Assembly (NCBI GenBank): GCA_010645155.1
Contig: JAAGOF010000251.1
Coordinates: 135,291-199,290, forward strand
Source of the DNA: Tigriopus japonicus
Taxonomy: Eukaryota > Arthropoda > Copepoda > Harpacticoida > Harpacticidae
DNA length: 64,000 nt
Reading direction: 5' to 3'
Below are positions 1 to 11,196 of this stretch, in pieces. The notes beneath the pieces were generated by a model, which made no database searches, was not told the DNA's origin, and worked only from the letters and a program-made list of their open reading frames with translations. Made by a program: the position numbers and the translations under genes. Position 1 is the first letter of the stretch, and each line of letters begins with the position of its first letter.

Positions 1-126
1 CATGATTTTGGCATAACCCCTGAAATTCATACTAGAAATTATTTACCGTTTTGGATGGAGTGGCCCACGAGCGCCAACGGTCTGGCCAATTTGGCCCAAG
101 CCTGAATAAGTTTGCACACCCCTGTC
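1..126 (-). repeat. terminal part of a hAT-like MITE
   Basis: This stretch ends in a reverse-complemented CAGGGGTGTGCAAACTTATT-type terminus. The same sequence begins in the other orientation near 39172, where it lies beside a reverse transcriptase relic. The CAGGGG terminus is typical of hAT elements. The left part is outside the window. From 127 to about 539 I see only AT-rich sequence without a gene. Confidence 0.5.
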
Positions 127-539
127 TTTGGGGGTTGATATTTGTTTGGCTACAAGTCTCTTTTTTGAAGTTTATTCATATCCACAAGCAGGAAATTAAA
201 TCAGACTAAATTAAGTTAAAACACTGCCCGAGACAAAAAAGGTAAATTCTAGACCCAAAAGTTTTGAATCAACAACCTAGACCCTAAAACCAAAATTTAA
301 CAAGATATGCCCCTAAAATATGAATTTATTTGCATTCTGAAGGATGTTTAAGAGATGTTTTGTTCGCATTAAATTGTCAGGCCTAGTCATTACGATGCAT
401 CATTCACATTGATCACAGAGAGCTCATCTTTGACTTTAGCAATCACAACTTCAAGAAAGTCATTTGTGAGTTTTTTGTTGCTTTAATCTCAGCCTTGAGA
501 CCCCTCGGGGCCTTTGCCAGTCTTTTTGACAATTTAGAT

Positions 540-1675
540 CAGGGGTCGGTAACCACTTTTGGGTAAAGGCCCACCATATGTGATTACTAGGGACAGGAAC
601 TTAAGACGAATAAACTTATTCGTCTTTTTGGCCTTTATTCGTCGCGATTTTTTTTTTCGTCTAATTTGGATTTTACTCGTCTTTTTTCGTCTAATTGGCC
701 AAAAAATTGGATTTTCTTAGATTTCAAGCGCTTGCAGCGTTTTTTTTCAATTTTCCAAGCAAATAAAAACTTCAAAGAAGGTTCAACCCCACCAATCTTA
801 GGGATATCTTATAATTTGATTGCCAGTTGCGGTTTTTCACAAACAAAATACAATCCACAATTATAAATTAACTTGTACTCGTACAGTTTCTCGACAGACA
901 CAGAAAGAAAAGATTACTATTGGGTTGAAAATCAGAACAATTATTGGATTTGCAAATCTGATTTTAAGTATAGCTGTACTAAAAACGTTCCTTTAAAAAG
1001 GCATTTTTACCTCTTGGTTTTTATTTGACATATGTCCTACTGGCTAATTCTTGCTCGTTAGGTAATTCCTTTCTTTAAATTTTCTAGATTTCGCCGTTTT
1101 TGACAGTCAGATCAGTTCAGACAGATTGGTCCTTATCAATAGGGACATACATAACGTCTATTTTGTGGGAGCAGCTTTCAACGTCTTTTTTCGTCAGGAC
1201 GGGCATTTAATTTTTCTTCTTTCTTATAAGATGGGTTCATTTGCCTTTTTAGGAAATTAATTCGATTTTTTCCATTTTGCAAGTGTTTTTTTTTTCTTTT
1301 TTTCCGTCTTGTGGGAACTTTTATTCGTCTTTTTACGTTTAATCGGTCAATTTTATTCGTCTTTTTTCGTTTAATTTGAGAGTTTTTTTCGTCTTAACTT
1401 CCTGTCCCTAGTGATTACATGTTGTCAAAAGCCCACCAATCAGACATTGCTAGGTTCAAGGGCCCACAAATTTACGACCAAAGAGCTCTGGGCCCACCTA
1501 CATACAATACTATAGTACTAGTATTACTAGTACTAGTATGTATGTACTACATATAGTACATACAATGGATTGCACACGGGGCCACTATTTTGGACTTTCC
1601 CCATAGCTCCTAGGCCTACCAAAGACCCTTCTTGGGCCCACATGTGTGCTGCGACCCACCAGTTGCCGATCCCTG
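540..1675. mobile_element. hAT-type MITE (GGGCCCAC-rich family), copy 1, interrupted
   Basis: The ends are CAGGGGTCGGTAACCAC and its imperfect reverse complement near 1660-1675. The body is rich in GGCCCAC motifs. Copies of the same family lie at 7223-7438 and 37736-37983. This copy is split by another transposon at 588-1410. It has no coding capacity. A low-complexity stretch of TACTAGTA repeats lies at about 1505-1565. Confidence 0.7.
588..1410 (+). mobile_element. non-autonomous hAT-like element A, inside the MITE at 540-1675
   Basis: The terminal inverted repeats begin TAGGGACAGGAACTTAAGAC and match for about 23 bp with one difference. The element is flanked by a perfect 8-bp direct repeat GTGATTAC at 580-587 and 1411-1418. 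TIR and 8-bp duplication together identify the hAT superfamily. The 823-bp body is AT-rich with many TTCGTCTTTTTTCGT blocks and no transposase ORF. An inverted copy is at 3772-4623 and an end fragment at 14388-14586. Confidence 0.8.
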
Positions 1676-1731
1676 CTCTAGTTCCTTCCTACGGTTAGCA
1701 CACACTGACACCAACAATGAGCGCAATAGCT

Positions 1732-2236
1732 GGTATGTTTAGCGTGCACCAAGGTGTGCTAGTAGCATTGACTTCAAGTCAACTTCAAGTCAACCTTCTC
1801 ACAATTTGACCTTAACAGAAGGTTTCATCAAAGAGAAGCATGATTGGAAGCATGCGAAGAGGGAAGTTCCCCGGCGTCGTTGAAGCATTCCCATTCGAAC
1901 ACTTCAACGCCTATCGAACAAACTCCAAGTAAACTTCCTTTCAGTGTTTCTTTGAATTTGCTGTCAAAAATTGCCCACCTCCTGACCTGTTGTTGAGCGC
2001 GGAGTTGAAAAGGGTGCGAGAAAGAGACAAAAGGAGAAATGTGGGGTAGCTGAAATCAGGAGGTGACGGCTTTGAAAGCGGGCGAGGTAACGATCATCGA
2101 TATTCGGGAATTTCAAGATCGAAACGGACCGTCACATTCGAGAAAAGCCAAATCGATGGAGAAAACCAGGCAAGCACACTCTGAAGTAAACTTGCAAGTC
2201 AACTATCGAGCTTTGCCATCATAGCATACGAGCTAA
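1732..2236 (+). repeat. GGTATGTT repeat family, partial copy 1
   Basis: It starts with GGTATGTTTAGCGTGC and is collinear with 2400-3005 until about the GCATACGAGCTAA motif. It lacks the right inverted terminus. Short open stretches in it are not conserved coding sequence. It also lacks the 103-bp palindrome present in copy 2. Confidence 0.65.
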
Positions 2237-2399
2237 TGTCTTTGTAGGCCACGGTGTTCCGAATGGCTTTTTAGGTTTGGATCAAAATATCAAAAGACAT
2301 CTTGGCAATTCTTGGACCCACAATTCTTGGACTTCACTTTTATTGTATTACATAATTTAGGTTTCAGGGAAAAGGTTAAACAATCGAATCTGAATAAGT

Positions 2400-3288
2400 G
2401 GTATGTTAAGCGTGCGCCAAGGTGTGCTAGAAGCATTGACTTCAAGTCAACTTCAAGTAAACCTTCTCACTATTTGACCCTAACATAAGGTTTGATCGAC
2501 GAGAAGCATGACTGAAAGCATGCGAAGTAGGAAGTTCTCCGGCGTCGTTGAAGCCTTCCCACTCAAACACTTCAACGCCGATAGAACCAACTCCAAGCGA
2601 ACTTCGATTCAGTGTTTCTTCGAACTCGCGGTCAAAAATTGCACGCCCCCTGACCTCTTCCTTTGCTCGGGGTTGAAAAGGGTGCGAGAAAGAGACGAAA
2701 TGAGAAATGTGGGGTAGCTGAAATCAGAGGCTAGTTTTTTTAAGACGCAAAGATCGATCTCAAGATCGTACTTTAGTACTGTAAGTTCGATCGTGAGATC
2801 GATCTTTGCGCTTAAAAAACTAGCCTCTGGAGGTGACGGCTTTGTAAGCGGGCGAGTGAATGATCATAGATGTTCGGGAATTTTAAGATCAAAACGGACC
2901 GTCACATTCGAGAAAAGCCAAATTGATAGAGAAAATCAGGCAAGCACACTCTGAAGTAAACTTGCAAGTCAACTATCGACCTTTGCCATCATAGCATACG
3001 AGCTAACATTGTGCTTAAATAAATGACACAATCAAAGGCCAACATGTTAATTGAGGCAAAATGCTATCCATTATTCCTTTTTAATGAATTTTCAATTCCA
3101 GACCTTTGCCCTTCTTTGTATACAAAGCCTTTACCTTCAACAACGGCGGAGAACTTCCCTCTTTGTATGCTTCCAGTCATGCTTCTTGTCGATCAAACCT
3201 CATGTTAAGGTCAAATAGTGAGAAGGTTTACTTGAAGTTGACTTGAAGTCAATGCTTCTAGCACACCTTGGCGCACGCTTAACATACC
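2400..3288. mobile_element. GGTATGTT family, full copy 2 with ~125-bp terminal inverted repeats
   Basis: The left end GGTATGTTAAGCGTGCGCCA and the right end (reverse complement, finishing at 3288) match over roughly 2400-2523 versus 3165-3288. The element is 889 bp and non-coding. The 69-codon frame at 2508-2717 is present but broken in copy 1. Superfamily unknown, because no clear target duplication is visible. Confidence 0.7.
2726..2828. repeat. 103-bp near-perfect palindrome inserted in copy 2
   Basis: The arms start AGAGGCTAGTTTTTTTAAGA and end with the reverse complement. They pair for about 43 bp around a short loop. The sister repeat (about 2047-2070) reads straight through this site without the palindrome, so it is an insertion. 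No gene is present. Confidence 0.8.
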
Positions 3289-3771
3289 AGCTATTAATAT
3301 GCTCAAAAACAGGATACTTCATGATGCAGTATCATACTTTGCTGTGCCCTCAGCAATTTGTCCAATTTCTCACATTCACAATTCACAATCACATTCACAA
3401 TATATGTTAGATTTTTTCAATTGTGACCCAAATACGTGAAAGGTATTGAACGCAAAAATTTTGATTATCAGACTTTGGCGCAAACCAAAGCCCACGGAAC
3501 AAGATGTGGTGACACTAAAATGCGTGCAATTCTCAAATTCAGAGTGTCAATAGCAACCTAATTAGATTATGGCGGGACAAAACAGGGCGCAGAAAGAAGA
3601 GGTGGATGCACGTATGGAATCGTGTAGTATTGCCGAATTACTTCATCTTCTTTTTGATACGGAGTGCGGTGTGGGTGACGACACCCACAATGTCTTCTCG
3701 CCCACCCCTAGTTCAACACAAACAAACACCCGCAACTCGTGAATTTGTTTGATCGCAAACACACATCAGTC

Positions 3772-4623
3772 TAGGGACAGGAAGTTTAGGTGAAAAAAAC
3801 TGTCAAATTAAACAAAAAAGACGAATAGAATTGCCTGATTAGACGAAAAAGACGAATAAAATTGACCGGTTAAACGAAAAAAGACATAAAAGTTCCCACA
3901 AAACAAAAAAAAAAAGAAAAAAAAATACTTTTTAGACGTGAAAATCGAATCAATTTCCCAGAAAGGCGAATGAAACAGTTTAATAAGATAGAAGACAAAT
4001 TAAGTGCCAGCCCGCACAAACAAAAAATACTTTTAGACTGCTCTCACAATATTGAGGATACCGGGGAAAAATCTGTATGCTTGTGCAAAAACAACGAAAT
4101 CTAGAAAATTTAAAAAAAGGAATTGATCGATAGGCAAGAGATTTCCGGTAGTACATATGTCAAATGAAAACCAAGAGTTCAAAAATGCCTCTTTTAAAGG
4201 AGCGTTTTCTTTAGAGCTGAACTCAGATATGCAGATACATTAATTTTTCTCATGGCCAGAAAGCTTTTTCCACCCAATTGTAATCTTTTCTTTCTGTCTG
4301 TTGGACAACACTACGAGTACAAGTTGCTTTGTAAGTGTGGATTGTCTTTCGTTGGCGGAAAACCCCAAGTCCCCAACTGACAATCAAATTGTTACTTTGC
4401 CATAATCGTTAAACTTTCTTCAAAGTTATTATTTACTTCGAAAATTAAAAACAACGCTTAATGAGCTGGAAATTCAAGAAAATCCAAGTTTTTGGCCAAT
4501 TACACGGGAAAAGACGAATAAAATCCAAATAAAACGAAAAATATCACGACGAATAAAGGTAAAACAGACGAAAAAAGATAAATGAAGACGATTAAGCTTA
4601 TTCGTCTTAAGTTCCTGTCCCTA
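3772..4623 (-). mobile_element. non-autonomous hAT-like element B
   Basis: This has the same TAGGGACAGG termini and TTCGTC-rich body as element A, in the opposite orientation. It is 852 bp and non-coding. The flanks show only an imprecise CACATCA similarity. Its right end is 194 bp upstream of the start codon of the glucuronyltransferase at 4818, so part of that promoter region may be transposon DNA. Confidence 0.75.
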
Positions 4624-4817
4624 CACATCACTGTATCATATTTGGACACTCAAATATTATCTATGGAACACCGAAAAGGTTAACAGATGTCACAACATAC
4701 AAAAGTGTAAACATTGACGACAATTTGTTCGCAGAAGTCGTCTTTGGCGATGACATATCTCTTGGGATCATTGAAACCTTCACAAAACAAATTTTCTGAC
4801 TAAAAATATCCAAAACT

Positions 4818-5873
4818 ATGATTTCTAAAACAAAAATACGGTATTCTTTCATCCTTATTATAGTCATTACCCACCTCTGCTTAATTCCTTCAAAAGTTCA
4901 AAAATCTCTGTTACTTGCTCGTGCAAAACGCAGAAGATCTCCTCCCCTTCTTCATGGCAAAATCAATGTTTCACCACGCTACGATAGTCTTGATATCAGA
5001 GAGTGCCATGACTCTTTGCCTCAGTTTTGTTACAAGATTGATCAAAATCAACCCGTGCTCTACATCGTCACACCCACTTTTGCTCGTCGGGAACAAGTCG
5101 CGGAACTCACGAGGTTAGCTCAAACCTTGCTTCATGTGAGAAACATCATCTGGTTCGTGATTGAAGATGCTACGGAATGCTCGCCAATGGTGAGCGAATT
5201 TTTGGTTCATCATCAAATACCCTATGTTCACATGGTGTCTCTTCTACCCGTAGTCTTCATTAGAGAAGGGCAAAAGCCTCGTGGCGTTTCTCAGCGAAAT
5301 GCGGCCATCCAATGGATCATGACTCATCCCGATGTTCCTGAAGGGGTTCTGTACTTTGCAGATGACGACAACACCTTCGATTTGCGAATATTTGAGGAAA
5401 TTCGCACCACCAAGAAGATATCGATGTTTCCCGTGGGACTTGTGGTAGACCATTCTCATAGTAGTCCTGTGGTTCAGAATGGTCGTGTGGTTGGCTTTTC
5501 GGATCCATGGTTCGGCGATCGAAAGTATCCCATGGACATGGCCGGGTTTGCGGTGAACATCCGAATGTTAAAGTACAATCCAAACCGGGTAGCCATGCCA
5601 TTTATTCCTGGTTATCAAGAGGACAGGTTTTTAAGGAACCTTGATTTCAAGCAGGAAGACATCGAGGTTCTGGCCGAGAATTGCACCAAAGTTTGGGTGT
5701 GGCATACCAAGACAATTGAAAAGCCAGCTCCCAGCTACCGATTTCAGCCAACTGACACTAATTTGCAAGGCCTGTTTTATGAACTTCAATTCACCGGGTT
5801 GATCAAAACATCCAACGATGCTCCTCCTTTGGGTCAATGCAAACTGGACGGGAACAAATGTACGGTTACGTGA
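4818..5873 (+). CDS. galactosylgalactosylxylosylprotein 3-beta-glucuronosyltransferase-like protein (GT43), gene 1
   Basis: A 351-aa intronless gene. GT43 enzymes are Golgi type II membrane proteins that move glucuronic acid from UDP-GlcA to a terminal galactose, for example in the proteoglycan linker. A hydrophobic anchor lies at residues 8-25. The catalytic domain starts near residue 79 with YIVTPTFARREQVAELTRLA. The metal-binding DDD is in YFADDDNTFDL (about 174-184). The acceptor/catalytic region GYQEDRFLRNL lies at about 261-271 and the C-terminal WHTKTIEKP at about 300. All hallmark residues are intact. I cannot tell which subtype (I, P or S) it is. The start ATG aligns exactly with that of its paralogue at 8947-10002. 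Confidence 0.93.
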   Translation: MISKTKIRYSFILIIVITHLCLIPSKVQKSLLLARAKRRRSPPLLHGKINVSPRYDSLDIRECHDSLPQFCYKIDQNQPVLYIVTPTFARREQVAELTRLAQTLLHVRNIIWFVIEDATECSPMVSEFLVHHQIPYVHMVSLLPVVFIREGQKPRGVSQRNAAIQWIMTHPDVPEGVLYFADDDNTFDLRIFEEIRTTKKISMFPVGLVVDHSHSSPVVQNGRVVGFSDPWFGDRKYPMDMAGFAVNIRMLKYNPNRVAMPFIPGYQEDRFLRNLDFKQEDIEVLAENCTKVWVWHTKTIEKPAPSYRFQPTDTNLQGLFYELQFTGLIKTSNDAPPLGQCKLDGNKCTVT

Positions 5874-7222
5874 TATGAATGAAGGAGATTTATGGAAGAT
5901 TGAATATTGAATCGTATTTTGAAGAAAAACAAGGACACACACCTTCAGTGATGCAGATCCATTCTGATTTTTACATTTGATTTTATAAATCCGTTTGAGT
6001 TATTGGTGATCCATCTTGATGAATTGTTTGGAAAAATACAAATATCCTCAAAGAAAATCTGTAATGATATTTAACGGGTAGAAATTGACCACACTTATAA
6101 TTTCTTTAAGTTCATTAGGGAGCCAAAATGTGATCGTTTCACCAACTGAAACATGATAGAACTGGCAGCACACATTTGATTGAAATGGACACACTAAAAT
6201 TGATACGCGGAAGTCAAATCTTATGTACAAAACGACATCAATCATGGGTTTCATTGGCCCTTGTTTTGTTGAACTTAGCCAAGGATGGCTCAAGCCAGGA
6301 TTACTTTCAAAATACACACTAGGTCCGATTAGTAAAATGGAAATTCAACGGAACAATATATTTGTTGCAAAATCCTCACATTTTAGTACAGTGATCGGAC
6401 CAAGTGTGTGTTTTTGAAATCCGTCCTGAAGTACAGTGGTTCCTGACTTAGCCTAAGTTTGGGTGAAGAGTTTTTGCATTTTGCCGCCACCTTTCTCAAG
6501 GATGACCTAAAAGATGGAAGCGAACTTATTTGACTTCTTTGTGCTTCTTGAAAATGCAGGATGAATTTAGTTACTCCTACTCCTCGGTTAAGATATCTTT
6601 CATTAACTGAACTTTCTGATTTGGACTGATTCAAAACATTGCAAAACACACATTTGAAAAATATTTGGTAAATTTCAACATGTCACAAACTGTTCAATAA
6701 AACTTATTGTATTTCTACATGATTCATAAAAGTACGTACCGATCCAGTGGAAATCACTACTGATGGAAAATACCAGTTTTTCAATCCGTTCAGTCTTTTA
6801 ATCTAGCCTTGACTCAATCCTGATATTCCCAATCTCAATCCAAAAATCAATCTTCACAAGCTGGTGAAACATTCTAAGGTGCACAACTGTTTCCCAAATT
6901 AGCATGATTCTATTCATTAGACCAGGCTACAGTTCTATGTAGACAGAAATGCCATTCCCAAATTGTTCATGATTCAACGAGCTTGCACTGTGTGTGCGAT
7001 GTGATTTGACGTTGGCGACATTTAGTTTGATTCAAAGGTGGATTTTGCGATTTCAGGGAGTCAATCGCGAAATTGCTCATTCGACTGCTTTGTTCGAACA
7101 AGAACAACGCATGATGAATCAAGTTAATTGGCACTCTTGCTGCCGGATTGCGGAAATTAGCTCAAAGCAAATCTCCACTGACTTAATTGGAGGGACTGTT
7201 CTGTCAATACAGAACTGTAGAC

Positions 7223-7438
7223 CAGGAGTCGGCAACCACTTTTGGGACATGGCCCACTAATTTGTTTACATATTGTCTGGGGCCCACCAAACAGGCGTTG
7301 TTAGGTTTGGGGCCCACAAATTAACTATGAAAGAGCTTTGGGCACACGAGTTCTGTACTATGATGTCTCGCGGGCCCACTATTTTGTCCCAAATATGAGC
7401 CCACATGTGGGCCGCCGCCCATCGGTTGCTTACCCCTG
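7223..7438. mobile_element. hAT-type MITE (GGGCCCAC-rich family), copy 2
   Basis: The ends are CAGGAGTCGGCAACCAC and the matching reverse complement finishing ACCCCTG. It is about 216 bp and non-coding. The flanks share TAGAC, a decayed target duplication. The sequence before it (5874-7222) is the downstream region of glucuronyltransferase gene 1, and I see nothing else in it. Confidence 0.65.
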
Positions 7439-7819
7439 AAATAGACCAATACTTGTGCGCCTTATTTTAAGTCCTGGCGAAATTAGTTTGGCAACTTCTC
7501 ATCATTTGAATTATAAAGAAAGAGTGAAAAAACATATCCAGGGTATGCACATAGGTTTAGGGGGTGTGACACTTCAATTTCTCAAAATGTGAGATCCGTG
7601 AGAAGCAATGGATATAAGTTGCGGGAGGTGATTGAACAAACAAAGGCTGATACAATCTTTAATCAAGAAACTTGGTTACTGTAAGTACACACATCGCAAA
7701 TACAGAGTGGAGCAGCAAAAATGTCCGGTCAGGTACTTTCAGAAGGAAAAGGTTTATTTTTATCTTTGGAAATGCTTACTATGGCCTCACGAAATTTCCA
7801 GCATTTGTAAATCACAGTA

Positions 7820-8365
7820 AAGACGAACCTGCCCGCCTGATGCTGGCCTTGGCAAAGTTGGTCAACGCGTTGTCATTCTTGGCCCTCAAGGACTCCAAAT
7901 TAGGGGTAGCTTTGGTCTCATTCTGCGATACACCTCCACCAATGATTGTCTAAAGGTTGCAGTTTGTGGAGAATGTGTGCCAGGACTCCTGGGCACAATA
8001 GCTGGCAAGGTTTCTCGGCAGAACTTTTCATATTCCTCGATATTTGGGACAGAGCACCGTTCTTGGTCCACACATGATTGTCCCTGTGGTAAATGGGCCT
8101 CAATCTATGATAAAACTGTGTACCTTTTATGTGGCATTGTGATGGTGACATTCACTCCAGTGTGCGGTACATCATCTTTCTTTTGGACCCTAGGACACCC
8201 AGATCTATCAATTGGGTGAGGTGTTTGTCCTGAGGAACCCTCTGACCTCCTCAGTTCATTCTGCCAACATCTCTCATAGTGTAATTACAGATATCAAATT
8301 CAATGACACTGGCAATATCCTTTTGCCTTATTCTGGCGCAGAAAAGATCTAGGACTCATCGCTTT
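7820..8365. other. GC-richer stretch, possible gene relic
   Basis: About 550 bp stand out from AT-rich neighbours in base composition. Both strands carry only short open frames with stops (for example 7977-8219 plus and 7918-8151 minus). No family is recognised. It could be a decayed coding sequence or an old transposon. The flanks (7440-7820 and 8365-8946) hold nothing I can support. Confidence 0.3.
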
Positions 8366-8946
8366 TCTAACTCTTGTTCACTTATTTTCGGACCCTTGTT
8401 GCTTCAACAATACACAAACAAAGCCTTGTTGCCTTCTGCACATTTCTGTACTCAAAGGTAATTTGATTGACTGGCTCATTTAGGCTGGAAATTTGCAAAA
8501 CACGACCGTATATTTTTGCTGCCCCACTATGTAACTGAATTTAAAAGCATTTGAATCAAAAAAATATGACGTTAAAACTTCATTGTACTTTGGTTCATTT
8601 GCAAATTTATGTGTTCATGAGGCAAACAATACTACAAAATGATAATTGGTTTTTCCTTGAAGGTCATCGAAATTTTCTCTAGACTTTTCTTTCTATCTTT
8701 GAATTATGCCTTTACCGTACATTCGTTTTCGTCCTTTTTGCCTTGACTCCAACGAGGAGCATCATCACATGTTTTAATCAACCCACTAAATTGAAGTTCT
8801 CGAAAGAAGCCTTTAAAAAAACTTTATATTTAGCAATGAAATCCTGTTTAGAACTGAATGAAAATTTTCAGGTCACGAGAAGTGATGTTTGTCATAGACA
8901 AATAAAATTTACATGAAAGTAGGCTCAGCAAAAGACAATTGATTTT

Positions 8947-10002
8947 CTACCTAATACACACATTTCCGTTCATTTTACATTGGCGCAAAGGAGGAGCATC
9001 GTCGGATGCTCTAATCAACCCGGTGAATTGGAGTTCTTGATACAAGCCTTGCAAATTTGTGTCAGTTTGCTGAAATCGATACAGGAGAGCTGGCTTTTCA
9101 ATTGTCTTGGTATGCCACACCCAAACTTTGGTGCAATTCTCGGCCAAAACCTCGATGTCTTCCCACTTGAAATCAAGGCTCCGCAAAAACCTGTCCTCTT
9201 GATAACCAGGAATAAATGGCATAGCCACTTGATCCGGATTGTACTTTAACATTCGGATGTTCACTGCAAACCCGGCCATGTCCATGGGATACTTTCGATC
9301 GCCGAACCACGGATCCGAAAAGCCAACCACACGACCATTCTGAACCACAGGACTACTATGAGAACGGCCGACCACAAGTCCCACGGGAAACATGGATACC
9401 TTTTTGGTAGTTCGAATTTCTTCAAAAAGACGCAAATCGTAAGTGTTGTCATCATCTGCAAAATAAAGAACGCCTTCCGGAACATCTGGATGAGTCATGA
9501 TCCATTGGATTGCCGCATTTCGCTGAGCAACTCCACCAGGCTTATGATGTTCTCCAACGAAGACTTTGGGTAGAGGAGCCACCATGTGAACATAAGGCAT
9601 TTGATGTCGAACCAAGAACTGGCTCACCATGGGCGAACATTCCGTAGCATCTTCAATCACGAACCATATAATGTTTCTCACATGAAGCAAGGTTTGAGCT
9701 AACCTCGTGAGTTCGGCGACTTGTTCCCGGCGTGAGAAAGTGGGAGTGACGATGTAAAGTACGGGTCGAGTTTGATCAATCTTGAAGGCAAGTTTTGTCA
9801 AATAGTTATCGCACTGTCTTATGTAAAGACTTTCGTAGGAAGGCCAAGCACAATTCTTGTCATTAAGTAGGTGAGATCTGCTACCTTTTGAACGAGCAAG
9901 AACCTTAGATTTTTGAACTTCTGAAGGAATTAAGTAGAAGTGGGAAATGAGCAGGAAAATTAGTAACAGGGAAGAACTGTGCTCTTTTGTTCTATAAATC
10001 AT
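8947..10002 (-). CDS. galactosylgalactosylxylosylprotein 3-beta-glucuronosyltransferase-like protein (GT43), gene 2
   Basis: A paralogue of the gene at 4818-5873 on the opposite strand, also intronless and 351 aa. The frame stays open upstream to 10188, but the ATG at 10002 aligns with the start of gene 1 and puts a membrane anchor at residues 10-26. It conserves PTFSRREQVAELTRLAQTL, the metal site FADDDNTYDL, GYQEDRFLRSL and WHTKTIEKP. The catalytic domains are close to identical, while the stem (about residues 30-75) and C-terminus differ. A Golgi role in adding glucuronic acid to galactose-terminated glycans is inferred from the family. The two genes converge, their stops about 3.1 kb apart. 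Confidence 0.92.
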   Translation of the reverse strand: MIYRTKEHSSSLLLIFLLISHFYLIPSEVQKSKVLARSKGSRSHLLNDKNCAWPSYESLYIRQCDNYLTKLAFKIDQTRPVLYIVTPTFSRREQVAELTRLAQTLLHVRNIIWFVIEDATECSPMVSQFLVRHQMPYVHMVAPLPKVFVGEHHKPGGVAQRNAAIQWIMTHPDVPEGVLYFADDDNTYDLRLFEEIRTTKKVSMFPVGLVVGRSHSSPVVQNGRVVGFSDPWFGDRKYPMDMAGFAVNIRMLKYNPDQVAMPFIPGYQEDRFLRSLDFKWEDIEVLAENCTKVWVWHTKTIEKPALLYRFQQTDTNLQGLYQELQFTGLIRASDDAPPLRQCKMNGNVCIR

Positions 10003-10922
10003 AATTAAGTTCCTTGGTTTCGTGAAGGCTTGATGATAAAACGATATTTGTCCACACCAGAGACTTGTAACAGCAAAATTAATTTCACTATTTCCCTTAA
10101 GCTCTTGCATGTTGTGACATCTGTCATATATATCTAAAAAGTGGATGATCATCGGAACATAATCTCTCAACCTATCGAGTGGTTTCAAGGTTCTATGAAT
10201 TTTTGCAAGTGAGTCCAGTCCCTGGTCCAGTATGCATTATTCAGTGCTGCCAGGTCCCTGGCAAATGTATGCCAGACCCCTTTAAAAAAATGACGAAACG
10301 GTGCCTAAATATGCCAGATTACCTGTACGAAATATGATCTAGATTTCAAGTCAAATTTTATCTGAGATTTGTGAATCCAAATCTTTGGTGATGGCAGAGT
10401 TGGGTCAATTACTTGAAAAATGTAATTAATCACATTTACAATTACATAATCCGAAAATGTAATTGACTTCAATTACAAGTACATGTCAATTACATGACAA
10501 TTGCATATCAATTACAATTCTTCTGTTTTTTCACCCTTTTGCCTTGTCAAAACAATGAAAAATAAACAGATCTGCCATTCTTAAGGAGCGATGCACCAAG
10601 TGGCAACTTGTAATGTCTGAAAGGTTAATATGAAAGAGTGATTTACAAAAACCAAAAGCTTATGAACGGCCTTAAATATTGAAAATATTATGCCATCAAT
10701 CACAGGGTATAGTTTTCTTTTTCAGAAAACATGAACTTTGTACACCTGTATCAAGTACGACGATGTTTTAAAACTTCATTTTTACACCTCATTTGTCTGC
10801 CCTTGGTTGTGAAAAGCCCTAAATCCTGACCCAAAAATCATGGTCAAAAGGTCTTGTAATTTGAAAATATTTTTGTAACAGTAATCGCAAATTCTGGTGT
10901 GCAACATAGTGGCAATTAATGG

Positions 10923-11196
10923 ATTAGTGCGGTCGGACGAATCCAGCTAGGGATTCTTGGAGCCAAATGACTAGTGGTGGGTCAGATCTCAGGCTTTGGT
11001 GTTCAAGGTCTTGAATTCTGTTACACGAGAGAATTTACACCTAGATCTCATGTTGTTGATAAACTAAATTTTTAAAGAGATCGGAAATTTTCAAGAAACT
11101 TTAATCAAGTTTGTTGAAGGGCGAGTCTAGGCACCGACATATCCCTAGCCATTTGTCTCCAAGAATCCCTAGCTGAATTCGTTCGACTGCACTAAT
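10923..11196. mobile_element. MITE with ~50-bp terminal inverted repeats
   Basis: The left end ATTAGTGCGGTCGGACGAAT and the reverse complement of the right end match through the shared GCTAGGGATTCTTGGAG core. It is about 274 bp without coding sequence. The flanking 10390-10520 is rich in GTAATTGA/CAATTACA motifs, and similar degenerate motifs recur at 32050-32190. Confidence 0.7.

Noticed and set aside
5244..5942. Minus-strand frames across glucuronyltransferase gene 1
   Set aside because: They are antisense of a conserved enzyme and have no motifs.
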